In this document: positions 42,800-51,310 of the stretch, one piece after another | How the letters are laid out: the number at the start of each line of letters is the position of its first letter | Position numbering within the stretch: position 1 is the stretch's first letter | Origin: Actinocatenispora sp963805605 | GTDB lineage: Bacteria > Actinomycetota > Actinomycetes > Mycobacteriales > Micromonosporaceae | Assembly: GCA_963805605.1 (NCBI GenBank) | Contig: CAWDUX010000002.1 | Coordinates: 3,038,001 to 3,102,000, forward strand | DNA length: 64,000 bases | Reading direction: 5' to 3' | Program-made: the position numbers and the translations under genes | Notes under the pieces: model-generated | What the model saw: the letters and a program-made list of their open reading frames with translations, nothing else | What the model was told of the DNA's origin: nothing | Databases searched by the model: none

Positions 42800-43372
42800 A
42801 TGGCGCAGCGCGGTCGGGGCTCTACCGGCAGCGGCCCTGGACGGGACAGGTCCGGGGCCCGGCGTTCCGGTGGCGGCAGCGGTCGGGGAGCGCCGGCGCA
42901 GCGCCGTACCCCGGGCCGGGCCGGCGCGGCGAAACGGCCCGGGCGCTCCCGGCGTACCGGCGCGACCCGCACCCGGGCGCCGCGGCCGCCGGGCCAGTTC
43001 ACCAGCCGGATGGTGGCACTCGCATTGGTGCTGGTCGCGCTGATCCTCTCGTACGCCTACCCGGTGCGTACCTACCTCGCGCAGCGCGCCGAGATCGCCG
43101 ACCTGCGGCAGAGCCAGGCGAAGCAGAACCGCCGGATCGCCTCCCTGCAGGATCAGCGGAACAAGTGGGACGACCCGCAGTACGTTGCGGCGCAGGCCCG
43201 GGACCGGCTGCAGATGGTGCGTCCCGGCGACCGCAGCTACGCGGTGTACGACGACCCCGGTGCTGGCAGACACTCCGGAAACTCATCCGACGGCAGGGTC
43301 CGGGCGCACGGTCCGTGGTACGCCAAGATGTGGTCCAGCGTGCGGGGCGCGGACGGGACGGCACCGCGGTGA
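42800..43372 (+). CDS. FtsB/DivIC family septum formation protein
   Basis: A 190-residue single-pass membrane protein. Residues 1-65 are a very Arg/Gly/Pro-rich cytoplasmic tail, a membrane helix lies at about 70-88 (M-V-A-L-A-L-V-L-V-A-L-I-L-S-Y) and a coiled coil at 95-122 (A-E-I-A-D-L-R-Q-S-Q-A-K-Q-N-R-R). A W-D-D-P-Q-Y-V-A-A-Q-A-R motif typical of DivIC follows. It would join FtsL/FtsQ in the divisome. The last third after G-D-R-S-Y-A-V is extra relative to short homologues. The stop overlaps the DUF501 GTG. Confidence 0.88.
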   Translation: MAQRGRGSTGSGPGRDRSGARRSGGGSGRGAPAQRRTPGRAGAAKRPGRSRRTGATRTRAPRPPGQFTSRMVALALVLVALILSYAYPVRTYLAQRAEIADLRQSQAKQNRRIASLQDQRNKWDDPQYVAAQARDRLQMVRPGDRSYAVYDDPGAGRHSGNSSDGRVRAHGPWYAKMWSSVRGADGTAPR

Positions 43373-43944
43373 GCGGCCCACCGAACTCCTCGGCGGCGGA
43401 CCTGGTGGCCGGGCCGGTACGTGAGCCGGTTGATCCGGATGACCTCGCGGCCATGTCGGCCCAGCTGGGCCGGCCGCTGCGCGGGGCGCGCACGGTGGCG
43501 CACCGCTGCCCGTGCGGCCGGCCGGACGTGGTGGAGACCGAACCGCGACTGCCTGACGGCACCCCGTTCCCGACCATGTACTACCTGACCTGCCCGCTTG
43601 CGGCCGCCGCGGTGAGCCGGCTGGAGTCGGCCGGCCTGATGCGCCAGATGACCGACCGGTTGGCCGCCGACCCGGAACTGGCCGGGCGCTACCGCGCGGC
43701 ACACGAGGACTACCTGCGCCGGCGCGCGGCGGTCGCGGAGGTACCGGAGATCGCCGGGGTCTCCGCCGGCGGCATGCCGGACCGGGTGAAATGCCTGCAC
43801 GTACATGTGGGTCACGCGCTGGCCGCCGGGCCGGGCGTCAACCCGTTCGGCGACGAGGCGTTGGCGGCGATGCCACCGTGGTGGACCGGCGGCTCGTGCG
43901 TACCGGACGGTGCCGGAGATACGGACGGAGCAGCGGATGAGTGA
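43369..43944 (+). CDS. DUF501 family protein
   Basis: A 191-residue protein of DUF501. It shows the conserved core C-P-C-G-R-P-D-V-V-E-T-E-P-R-L, G-T-P-F-P-T-M-Y-Y-L-T-C-P near residue 60, and the C-terminal V-K-C-L-H-V-H-V-G-H-A-L-A-A-G-P-G-V-N-P-F-G block, whose Cys/His residues could bind metal. Function is unknown. It overlaps the FtsB-like gene by 4 bases and the ppx gene by 8 bases, showing close coupling. Confidence 0.9.
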   Translation: MSGPPNSSAADLVAGPVREPVDPDDLAAMSAQLGRPLRGARTVAHRCPCGRPDVVETEPRLPDGTPFPTMYYLTCPLAAAAVSRLESAGLMRQMTDRLAADPELAGRYRAAHEDYLRRRAAVAEVPEIAGVSAGGMPDRVKCLHVHVGHALAAGPGVNPFGDEALAAMPPWWTGGSCVPDGAGDTDGAADE

Positions 43945-44857
43945 CGCGGTACGGGTCGCGGCGATCGACTGCGGCACCAACTCGATCCGCCTGCTGGTCG
44001 CCGACCGGCGCGGCGACTCGCTGACCAGCGTGGCCCGCGAGATGCGGATCGTGCGCCTCGGCCAGGATGTGGACCGTACCGGCCGGCTGGCCACGGCCGC
44101 GATCGAGCGCACCCGGGCGGCGCTGGCGGACTACGTACGCCAGCTGCGTGGGCTGGGCGCCCAGCGGGTACGGATGGTGGCCACCAGCGCCAGCCGGGAC
44201 GCCGACAACGCCGCCGAGTTCCGGGCCATGGTGCGCGCGGTACTGGGCGCGGAGCCGGAGGTCATCACCGGCGAGGAGGAGGCGCAGCTGTCGTTCACCG
44301 GCGCGGTCGCCGGACTGCCGGCCGACCTGCCGGCGCCGTACCTGGTGGTCGACATCGGCGGTGGCTCCACCGAGTTCGTGGTCGGTACCGGCAGCGCCGA
44401 GTCGGCGGTGAGTGTCGACATCGGCTGCGTCCGGATGACCGAACGGCACCTGGGTGACGACCCGCCGACCGCGGCGCAGGTCGCGGCGGCCGAGACGGAC
44501 ATCCGTTCCGTGGTGACCGGTGCACTGGCGAAGGTCGGCGCGGACCGGGCCGCCACCCTGATCGGGCTGGCCGGCTCGGTGACCACGGTCGCCGGTATCG
44601 CGTTGGCGCTGCCGGAATACCGGCCGGAGAGGATCCACCACGCCCGGATCGGCCGTGACCGGGTTGCCGCGGTCAGCGCAGACCTGCTGCGCCGTGCTCA
44701 CGACCAGCGGATGGAGCTGGGGGTGATGCATCCCGGCCGGGCCGACGTCATCGGCGCCGGCGCGTTGATCCTGCGGGTGCTGATGGAGCAGGCCGGGATG
44801 GACACCGTCGTCGCCAGCGAGCACGACATCCTGGACGGCATCGCGTTGAGCGTCTGA
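43937..44857 (+). CDS. Ppx/GppA family exopolyphosphatase
   Basis: A 306-residue ASKHA-fold enzyme. Phosphate-1 motif D-C-G-T-N-S-I-R-L-L lies at residues 11-20, the catalytic Glu in I-T-G-E-E-E-A near 119, and D-I-G-G-G-S-T-E near 141. Such proteins release phosphate from polyphosphate or convert pppGpp to ppGpp; length fits the short actinobacterial Ppx1/Ppx2 type. It ends the eno-led cluster. Confidence 0.92.
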   Translation: MSDAVRVAAIDCGTNSIRLLVADRRGDSLTSVAREMRIVRLGQDVDRTGRLATAAIERTRAALADYVRQLRGLGAQRVRMVATSASRDADNAAEFRAMVRAVLGAEPEVITGEEEAQLSFTGAVAGLPADLPAPYLVVDIGGGSTEFVVGTGSAESAVSVDIGCVRMTERHLGDDPPTAAQVAAAETDIRSVVTGALAKVGADRAATLIGLAGSVTTVAGIALALPEYRPERIHHARIGRDRVAAVSADLLRRAHDQRMELGVMHPGRADVIGAGALILRVLMEQAGMDTVVASEHDILDGIALSV

Positions 44858-45012
44858 CCGCGCAGGCTCTTTCCGATCTTGGCCTGTGAGCTGCCCCAGG
44901 GTGGTTCCGTTGATGCCCACAGTCGTGCTTTGCTGACTGTACGCCGAGCGTGCGTCTGGTGACCCCAGCGCTGCGGGCGCCGTGGCAGATCGGTGACACC
45001 GAGGAGGCCGAT

Positions 45013-45696
45013 GTGGGCGAGTCCGTGACGTACATCAGCGGTGAGGGCACGGGTCAGGGTTACCTGGCCGTACCGGATCCGGGCCGGTCGAGAGCGCCGT
45101 CGGTCATCGTGATCCAGGAGGACTGGGGCTGCGACGCGCACAGCCGGTCGGTCGCCGACCGGTTCGCGGCCAGCGGGATGACGGCGCTGCAACCGGACCT
45201 GTACCGGGGTCTGCGGCCGGCGACCGACCAGGCCGGCCGGCTGCTGATGGGCCTGGCGATGAGCGCGGCCGCCGCCGAGATCGGTGCCGCGGTACGGTAT
45301 CTGGCCGGCCGGCCGGGTGGCGGTCCGGTCGCCGTGGTCGGCTTCCGGATGGGCGGCAGCCTCGCGTTGTGGTCCGCCGCGCAGGTCGAGGAGATCGACA
45401 CCGCGGTGGCCTTCTACCCGGAACTGCCGTGGGAACGGATGAGTTCCAAGTGGGCCGGCTACCGGGGTTTCCGGGCCGTGGTGCACGCCGCCGACGCCGG
45501 ACTGGCCGGCCCCGGTGTCGGTCTGGCCGGCGAGGCGGTGGAGGCCGCCGGCGGCGAATGGATCCGCTACGACTACCCCGGCACCCGGGACGGGTTCTTC
45601 AACGACGACCGCCCGGCCGGCTATCAGCGGGACGCCGCCGCGTTGTCCTGGGCGCGGACCCTGGAGGCGCTGCGGTTGGCGGGCCGTACCGGCTGA
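45013..45696 (+). CDS. dienelactone-hydrolase-like protein lacking catalytic residues
   Basis: A 227-residue alpha/beta-hydrolase of the DLH family, with GAGGAGG five bases before the GTG. Family landmarks are present (V-I-V-I-Q-E-D-W-G near residues 30-38, and Y-P near 135 and 186). But the nucleophile elbow, normally G-F-C-x-G-G, reads G-F-R-M-G-G with Arg for Cys, and the C-terminal segment, normally with a catalytic His before F-x-N, reads T-R-D-G-F-F-N-D. So the Cys-His-Asp triad looks lost. It may bind ligands without hydrolysing them. Confidence 0.8.
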   Translation: MGESVTYISGEGTGQGYLAVPDPGRSRAPSVIVIQEDWGCDAHSRSVADRFAASGMTALQPDLYRGLRPATDQAGRLLMGLAMSAAAAEIGAAVRYLAGRPGGGPVAVVGFRMGGSLALWSAAQVEEIDTAVAFYPELPWERMSSKWAGYRGFRAVVHAADAGLAGPGVGLAGEAVEAAGGEWIRYDYPGTRDGFFNDDRPAGYQRDAAALSWARTLEALRLAGRTG

Positions 45697-45712
45697 CCGG
45701 CGGTGCGCCGGG

Positions 45713-45718
45713 CAGGAT
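45713..45718 (+). promoter_or_regulatory. -10-like box before the uracil-DNA glycosylase gene
   Basis: CAGGAT ends seven bases before the preferred ATG, a spacing seen for leaderless actinobacterial promoters (consensus TANNNT). It overlaps an alternative in-frame ATG. Confidence 0.35.
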
Positions 45719-45725
45719 GGGCCGC

Positions 45726-46541
45726 ATGGTGGTGATCGAACGGACCGAGGCGGGCAGCTACGTACGGCCGGGATCGGGGTGGCCGGAGGATCCGGCGCTG
45801 CCCACGACACCGGTCGCCGGCGACCCGGCCGAGGTGGCGCAACTGGCGGCCGGTACCGGTGAGCTGGGCGAACTGGACGCCCGGGTGTCGACCTGCCGGG
45901 CCTGCCCGCGACTGGTGGGTTGGCGCGAACAGGTCGCCGCGACCCGGCGGGCCGCGTTCGTCGACCAGGACTACTGGGGTCGGGCGGTACCGGGGTTCGG
46001 CGCCCCGGACGCCCGGATCGCCGTACTCGGCCTGGCGCCGGCCGCGCACGGGGCGAACCGTACGGGCCGGATGTTCACCGGCGACCGGTCTGGTGAGGTG
46101 CTGTACGCGGCGCTGCACCGGGCCGGCCTGGCCAGCGCACCGGCCAGCGTCGCGACCGGCGATGGCCTGCGCCTGGAGCGGACCAGGATCTTCTCCGCGG
46201 TGCGCTGCGCGCCGCCGGCCAACAAGCCGACCCCGGCCGAACGGGACACCTGCCGTCCCTGGTTGGCCAGCGAGTTCGAGTTGCTGCGCGACTCGCTGCG
46301 GGTGGTGGTCGCCCTGGGGCAGTTCGCCTGGAACGCGTACTGGCCGGTGGCCGCCACCGGACTGGGGGAGCCGACGCCCTCGCCGCGTCCCCGGTTCGGG
46401 CACGGACAGGAGCATCGTGGCGAGACCGTAACGTTGTTGGGCTGTTACCACGTCAGCCAACAGAACACGTTTACTGGTCGCCTGACCCCGATCATGCTGG
46501 ACGAGGTACTGACGCGGGCGCGAGTACTCGCCGGGCTGTGA
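45726..46541 (+). CDS. type-5 uracil-DNA glycosylase
   Basis: A 271-residue DNA repair enzyme of UDG family 5 (UDGb). Motif A G-L-A-P-A-A-H-G-A-N-R-T-G spans about 102-114, with F-T-G-D after it. Motif B H-V-S-Q-Q-N-T-F-T-G-R-L-T spans 242-254. Four Cys at 57, 60, 161 and 176 suit the 4Fe-4S cluster of this family. The Ala/His-containing motif A lacks the usual catalytic acid, as is normal for family 5, which acts on uracil, hypoxanthine and similar bases. An ATG nine bases upstream is a weaker start. Confidence 0.9.
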   Translation: MVVIERTEAGSYVRPGSGWPEDPALPTTPVAGDPAEVAQLAAGTGELGELDARVSTCRACPRLVGWREQVAATRRAAFVDQDYWGRAVPGFGAPDARIAVLGLAPAAHGANRTGRMFTGDRSGEVLYAALHRAGLASAPASVATGDGLRLERTRIFSAVRCAPPANKPTPAERDTCRPWLASEFELLRDSLRVVVALGQFAWNAYWPVAATGLGEPTPSPRPRFGHGQEHRGETVTLLGCYHVSQQNTFTGRLTPIMLDEVLTRARVLAGL

Positions 46542-46581
46542 CAGGCCGTCGGCGCTGTCCGCGCCGGACACGGGGGTGTCG

Positions 46582-47310
46582 ATGAGTCGCCGCAGCGTGC
46601 TGCTCTACCTGCCGCTGGTGCTGGTCGTGCTGCTGATCGCGGTGGTCGCCGTGTCAGCGAACACGACCGGCCCGCGGGTCGGCCATGTCCCGCGCCCGAC
46701 CTCGCATGCCTCTGTCCGTCCGCAGCACCGGACACCCCCGAGCCGCTTCGACACGGCGCCGCCACCGGCCGGCAACGGTCATTCGGGTGGTGGCGGGACG
46801 CTGTCCAGCTGGCCGCTGATCGTGTTCATCCTGGCCATGGTCGCGTTCGGCTACGGCGCCGTCATGCTGTACCTGATGCTGTCGGTACGCGAGGCGATCG
46901 TCTTCCGCCGACGCAGGCCGACGCTCCCCGAACCGGTCGCGGTACCGGCCGGGCAGCCCAGCGCCGAGCAGGTGCAGGAGGCGCTGCGGTCCGGGCTCGC
47001 CGCGCTGATCGAGGGCGACGACGCGCGCGCCGCGGTGATCGCCTGCTGGCTGCGGCTGGAGAACCTCGCGGAACAGGCCGGGCTGCCCCGGCGACCGTCC
47101 GACGCCCCGGGAGATCTGGTGGTACGGATGCTGGACGGCCGGCTGACCGGCCCCGGTGCGCGGGCGCTGGGTGAGCTGGCCACGGTGTACCGGGCGGCCC
47201 GGTACGCGCCGCGACCGGTGTCCGAGTCGGCCCGGAACGCGGCCCGTACGGCACTGGACCGGCTGGTCGCCGAGCTGCCGGCACCCGTACCGGCAGGGGG
47301 TCGGGCATGA
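46582..47310 (+). CDS. DUF4129 domain membrane protein
   Basis: A 242-residue protein with an N-terminal helix (about 8-26), an extracytoplasmic Pro/Ser/His-rich linker, a second helix (about 75-100), then a cytoplasmic DUF4129 domain (about 125-230) with A-V-I-A-C-W-L-R-L-E and Y-R-A-A-R-Y. GGGGGTG lies four bases before the ATG. It opens an operon with a small membrane protein, MoxR and DUF58 genes, a combination seen in many actinobacteria and linked to folding or assembly at the membrane in other systems. Confidence 0.85.
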   Translation: MSRRSVLLYLPLVLVVLLIAVVAVSANTTGPRVGHVPRPTSHASVRPQHRTPPSRFDTAPPPAGNGHSGGGGTLSSWPLIVFILAMVAFGYGAVMLYLMLSVREAIVFRRRRPTLPEPVAVPAGQPSAEQVQEALRSGLAALIEGDDARAAVIACWLRLENLAEQAGLPRRPSDAPGDLVVRMLDGRLTGPGARALGELATVYRAARYAPRPVSESARNAARTALDRLVAELPAPVPAGGRA

Positions 47311-47903
47311 GCCTCTTGCACGCCGAGGCGATGACCCCGGGCCAACGGGACCCGGTCCTCACGCCGTACGAGCCGGTGAAGGTGCGGCCGGGTTGGCTGA
47401 TCGCGGTGCTGCTGCTGGCGCTACTGGCCGGGGACGTGCTGTGGCGGATCCTTCGGTTGGGTGGGGTGGGGCTGCCGTACGGGCTGACCGACGGGGTGAT
47501 CCTGGCGCTGGCGCTGGCCCGGCGGGTGACCCGGGCGGTGCACGGTCCGCCGGTGCCGCTGCCGGCAACCCTGTCGGCGCCGACCACCGAGTACCCCGAC
47601 CGGCCGTTCGCCGGTGCGCGGCGCTGGGAGGACCGGCTGGCCTGGACGCACGACGATCCGGTCAGTTTCAACCGTACGGTTCGCCCGCAGCTCGCCGAAC
47701 TGGTGGACGAGCGGCTGCGCCACGACTACGGCACCGACCTGGCCGGTACCGGAAACGGTGGCCGGGAACGGGTCCGCGCGCTACTCGGAGATCCACTGTG
47801 GACGTTGTTGACCGGGCCGGTGGACCGGGTGCCCGGTTCGGCCGAACTGACCGGTGTGGTGGCCGGGATGGAAAGACTCTTCGCTGGCAGGGAGGCAACG
47901 TGA
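47307..47903 (+). CDS. membrane protein of the MoxR operon, function unknown
   Basis: A 198-residue protein whose ATG overlaps the DUF4129 stop. After a 28-residue soluble start come two hydrophobic helices (about 30-46 and 53-70), then a cytoplasmic domain with repeated charged helices (W-E-D-R-L-A-W-T, R-P-Q-L-A-E-L-V-D-E-R-L). No family is named with certainty. Position between DUF4129 and MoxR genes shows it belongs to the same module. Confidence 0.75.
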   Translation: MSLLHAEAMTPGQRDPVLTPYEPVKVRPGWLIAVLLLALLAGDVLWRILRLGGVGLPYGLTDGVILALALARRVTRAVHGPPVPLPATLSAPTTEYPDRPFAGARRWEDRLAWTHDDPVSFNRTVRPQLAELVDERLRHDYGTDLAGTGNGGRERVRALLGDPLWTLLTGPVDRVPGSAELTGVVAGMERLFAGREAT

Positions 47904-47931
47904 GGCGACAGTCGTGCGGGGGAAGCGGGTC

Positions 47932-49089
47932 ATGGCGATGAGCACCGCAGCGGACCAGCGGTCGGAGGAGCCGGTCGAGGCGCTGCCGGTACCGCGCGCG
48001 GGTGAACTTGCCCGCCGGGTACTCGACGCGGTCGGCACCGTGGTGATGGGCAAGCGCGAGCCGTTGGAGCTGGTCCTGGCCGGCATCCTGGCCGGCGGTC
48101 ATGTACTGCTGGAGGACTTCCCCGGGCTCGGCAAGACGCTGGCCGCCCGGTCCTTCGCGCAGGCGCTCGGGTTGAGTTTCCGGCGGCTGCAGTTCACCCC
48201 GGACCTGCTGCCCGCCGACGTGACCGGCTCTTTCCTGTACGACCAGTCGACCGGCGACTTCGAGTTCCGGCCCGGCCCGGTGTTCACCAATCTGCTGCTG
48301 GCCGACGAGATCAACCGGACCCCGCCCAAGACCCAGGCGGCGCTGCTGGAGGCGATGCAGGAGAAGCAGGTCAGCGTGGAGGGCACCACCTACCCGCTGG
48401 CCCCGCCGTTCCATGTGCTGGCCACCGCCAACCCGATCGAGTACGAGGGCACCTACCCGCTGCCGGAGGCCCAGCTGGACCGGTTCCTGCTGCGGGTGTC
48501 GTTCGGTTACCCGAGCGCCGACGACGAGTGGAGCGTGCTGCGTAACCGGATGGACCGCCAGCGCGAGGAGGCGACCATCGAACCGGTGGTGGACGCGCCG
48601 ACCCTGCGGGCCATCCAGGCCGCCCTGGAGCAGGTGGCGGTGGAGGACTCGATCGGCCGCTACATCATCGAGCTGGTCGCTGCGACCCGCCGGCATCCAC
48701 AGGTGATGGTGGGTGCCTCGCCGCGCGGTTCGCTGGCCCTGCTGCTGTGTGCGCGGGCCCGTGCGGTGCTGGCCGACCGCGACTACGTGATCCCGGAGGA
48801 CGTCAAGGCGTTCGCGCCGGCCGCGCTGGCGCACCGGATCTCGCTCAAGCCGGAAATGTGGCTGCGTCGGGTGGAGCCGGCGCACGTGGTCGCCGAGGTG
48901 GTCGCGGCGACGGCCGCACCGGCCAGCGGTGCGGCCCCGACCTACCGGGCCGCGCCGGCCGCGAGCACCGCGCCGGCCGAGGACTCCACATCGGCCGTCG
49001 GTGCCGAAAATTCGTTGGCGGGCAACGGATCCGATGGTCGGCGCGTCGACCCCTACAAGTACACCGCCCGGCCCCGGGGGGAACGCTGA
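47932..49089 (+). CDS. MoxR-type AAA+ ATPase
   Basis: A 385-residue ATPase. Walker A is D-F-P-G-L-G-K-T near residue 64, Walker B L-L-L-A-D-E-I-N-R near 125, then E-A-M-Q-E, sensor A-T-A-N-P-I-E and the P-L-P-E-A-Q-L-D-R-F arginine-finger region. The ATG has GGGGGAAG about ten bases upstream; a GTG 18 bases earlier is possible. The C-terminal 60 residues are Ala/Pro/Ser-rich. MoxR proteins work as chaperone-like partners of a neighbouring DUF58/VWA protein, here the next gene. Confidence 0.92.
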   Translation: MAMSTAADQRSEEPVEALPVPRAGELARRVLDAVGTVVMGKREPLELVLAGILAGGHVLLEDFPGLGKTLAARSFAQALGLSFRRLQFTPDLLPADVTGSFLYDQSTGDFEFRPGPVFTNLLLADEINRTPPKTQAALLEAMQEKQVSVEGTTYPLAPPFHVLATANPIEYEGTYPLPEAQLDRFLLRVSFGYPSADDEWSVLRNRMDRQREEATIEPVVDAPTLRAIQAALEQVAVEDSIGRYIIELVAATRRHPQVMVGASPRGSLALLLCARARAVLADRDYVIPEDVKAFAPAALAHRISLKPEMWLRRVEPAHVVAEVVAATAAPASGAAPTYRAAPAASTAPAEDSTSAVGAENSLAGNGSDGRRVDPYKYTARPRGER

Positions 49090-49106
49090 GCGAGCTGCCG
49101 CCCTGG

Positions 49107-50483
49107 GTGCGCACCCAGGACAATCCCCGGCCGCCGCAGTTCGGTGACCGGCCGGAGCAGCGTGCCCCGGACGAGGACTCCGCCGTGTACGACTGGGTGC
49201 CGACCCGGGCACTGCGTCGCGCCACCGGACTGGTGATCCTGCTGCTGGTGCTCGGTGCGGTGCTGGGCCGCCTCGACCTGGTCGCGTTCGCGGTGCCGTT
49301 CGCGCTCGGTACCGCCTGGGCGATGGTCCGCCGGCCACGCCAACTGCCCACGGTGGAACTCGAGGTGCCGGGCGAGGTGGTCGGCGAGGGCGCCGAGCTG
49401 ACCGGGCGGGTGGTACTGGAGAACCCGGACCCGGCCGACCTGACCGCGGTGACGGTACGCACCGGCCGGTCGCCCTGGCTGCGTTTCGCCAGCGGGGCCG
49501 GCACCTACGTCACCCCGGTCGATGGTCGCTCCGGCGCCGACGTACTGCTGCGCGGGAAGGCGTTGCGCTGGGGTCGGCAACGGATCGGTCCGGTCGAGGT
49601 ACACGCGTACGCCTGCGACGGTCTGCTGAGCAGCCGCCGGATCCGGGTCGGCGCGCACCAACTGCGGGTCTACCCGACCACCCAGCCGTTCGAGGCGTCC
49701 GACGCGATGCCGAGGGCCGCCGGGGTGGCCGGTACGCACCGCTCCCGTCGCCCCGGCGAGGGCGGCGAGTTGTCCGGGGTGCGGCCGTACCAGCCGGGGG
49801 ACCGGTTGCGCCGGGTGGACTGGCGGGTGTCGCTGCGCAACCGGGAACTGTACGTCAACGCCACCCTGTCCGAACGCGACGCCGAGGTGGTGCTGATGCT
49901 CGATGTGCTGCACGAGGCGGGCGAGTCCGGTGGGATGGGCGGCGCGGCCAGCGTGCTGGACACCGAGGTACGGGCCGCGGCCGGAATCGCCGAACACTAC
50001 CTGCACCGGGGCGACCGGGTGTCCGTGGTCGAGTTCGGGCCGGCGATGCGGCGGCTGCGGGCCGCCACCGGCCACCGGCAGTACCTGACGGTGCTGGAGT
50101 GGCTGCTGGACGTACGGGTACTGCCGTCCGGTGCGACGCCCGGTTCCCGGCTGCTGTCCCGGCGGGTACTGCCGACCAACGCGCTGGTGCTGTTCCTGAC
50201 CCCACTGCTGGACGAGCGCAGCGCCACGATGCTGGCCCAGTTGGCCCGCAGCGGCCGTTCCGTCCTGGCGGTGGACACCCTGCCGGACACCGCGCGGCCG
50301 GGCCGTACCAGCGAGTGGACCGACCTGGCGTACCGGCTGTGGCGGCTGGACCGGGAGAACGTGATCGGCCGGCTGCGTGAGGTCGGCGTGCCGGTGGTGG
50401 CCTGGGCCGGTGCCGGCAGCCTGGACGAGGTGCTGCGGGACGTGACCCGGATGGCCGCCGCGCCGCGCGCGGTCCTGCGATGA
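49107..50483 (+). CDS. DUF58 domain protein (VWA-like)
   Basis: A 458-residue protein with two membrane helices (about 35-70) followed by a long domain ending in a VWA-like fold. The DUF58 core (G-E-G-G-E-L-S-G-V-R-P-Y-Q-P-G-D, then R-V-D-W-R) is near residues 215-240, and V-V-L-M-L-D starts the VWA region. It acts with the MoxR ATPase. The true start is uncertain: the GTG used has no good ribosome site, while a CTG 21 bases upstream overlaps the MoxR stop and has GGGGGG just before it. Confidence 0.87.
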   Translation: MRTQDNPRPPQFGDRPEQRAPDEDSAVYDWVPTRALRRATGLVILLLVLGAVLGRLDLVAFAVPFALGTAWAMVRRPRQLPTVELEVPGEVVGEGAELTGRVVLENPDPADLTAVTVRTGRSPWLRFASGAGTYVTPVDGRSGADVLLRGKALRWGRQRIGPVEVHAYACDGLLSSRRIRVGAHQLRVYPTTQPFEASDAMPRAAGVAGTHRSRRPGEGGELSGVRPYQPGDRLRRVDWRVSLRNRELYVNATLSERDAEVVLMLDVLHEAGESGGMGGAASVLDTEVRAAAGIAEHYLHRGDRVSVVEFGPAMRRLRAATGHRQYLTVLEWLLDVRVLPSGATPGSRLLSRRVLPTNALVLFLTPLLDERSATMLAQLARSGRSVLAVDTLPDTARPGRTSEWTDLAYRLWRLDRENVIGRLREVGVPVVAWAGAGSLDEVLRDVTRMAAAPRAVLR

Positions 50484-50519
50484 GCGTGCGCGGTCCGCTG
50501 ACGAGAAGGGTGGTGCGGT

Positions 50520-51113
50520 ATGGACCTCCGGCTGTCGCCGACCTGGACGCGCGGTGAGGACACGCTGCGCCGGGCGCTCGCGCAGGCCCGACGGGTGGCG
50601 CCCGGGCCGGCGCTGATCCGGCTGACGGTGCTGCTGTTCGGCGCGGTCGGGCTGGTCGTCGCGCTGCCGACCCCGTTGCGCGGTTCGTTCTGGGCGTACC
50701 CGGTCATCGCGGTGTTCGCCGTGGCGCCGGCGCTGCGCCCGGACAGCCCGTGGGTCACCGCGGTCGAGGTGGTCACCGTCGGCAGTTGGCTGCTGACCAC
50801 CATGCTCTACCACCAGCCGGCCGACCTGGTCGGCACCGTCGCGCTGACAGCCCTGCTGTACGGCCACCACAGCACCAGCGCGCTGGCCGCAGCGTTACCG
50901 GTGTCCGCGCAGCTCGCCCCGGGCGTACTGATGCGCTGGCTGCTGCGTACCGGGGTGGTGCTGGTGGCCGCCGCGGTGCTGATGACCCTGCTGGTACTGC
51001 TCCTGCCGGCGACCGGGACGGCCCGCTCGGTGAGCGCGCTGCCGCTGCTGGGGCTGTTCGCTGCGGTGGGCGCCGGGGTGCTGCTTGCCTACCTCCTGCA
51101 CCGACGCCGCTAG
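50520..51113 (+). CDS. membrane protein at end of MoxR/DUF58 operon
   Basis: A 197-residue protein with a 30-residue basic N-terminus and five to six hydrophobic helices. AGAAGGGTGG precedes the ATG. No family motif is recognised. It follows the DUF58 gene by 36 bases and is probably the last member of that operon. A 16-bp inverted repeat lies just after its stop. Confidence 0.72.
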   Translation: MDLRLSPTWTRGEDTLRRALAQARRVAPGPALIRLTVLLFGAVGLVVALPTPLRGSFWAYPVIAVFAVAPALRPDSPWVTAVEVVTVGSWLLTTMLYHQPADLVGTVALTALLYGHHSTSALAAALPVSAQLAPGVLMRWLLRTGVVLVAAAVLMTLLVLLLPATGTARSVSALPLLGLFAAVGAGVLLAYLLHRRR

Positions 51114-51127
51114 TTGGCTGCGCCGGA

Positions 51128-51214
51128 CCCGTTGGCCCGCTGGCGGCGTTGTCGCCCCACCCGAGTGCAACCCGGCACACGGGTAGGGCTCCGCCTTGCC
51201 AGCGGACCAACGGG
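51128..51214. repeat. long imperfect inverted repeat
   Basis: Arms CCCGTTGGCCCGCTGG (51128-51143) and CCAGCGGACCAACGGG (51199-51214) pair over 16 bases with one mismatch and enclose a 55-base GC-rich loop. It begins 14 bases after the operon stop and ends about 85 bases before the next leaderless promoter. It may end transcription or mark a small mobile or RNA element. Confidence 0.55.
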
Positions 51215-51298
51215 CCTCGGCTCGCTCGACCCAGGACCATGGGTCGTGGGTGGCGTACGCAACTGACTGTTCACGCAGCGGTCCCGGGTAGGGCGGGC

Positions 51299-51304
51299 TA
51301 CGGT
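51299..51304 (+). promoter_or_regulatory. -10 box of probable leaderless promoter
   Basis: TACGGT fits TANNNT and ends six bases before the second ATG of the NADH dehydrogenase gene; no ribosome site is present. Confidence 0.45.
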
Positions 51305-51310
51305 CGGATG

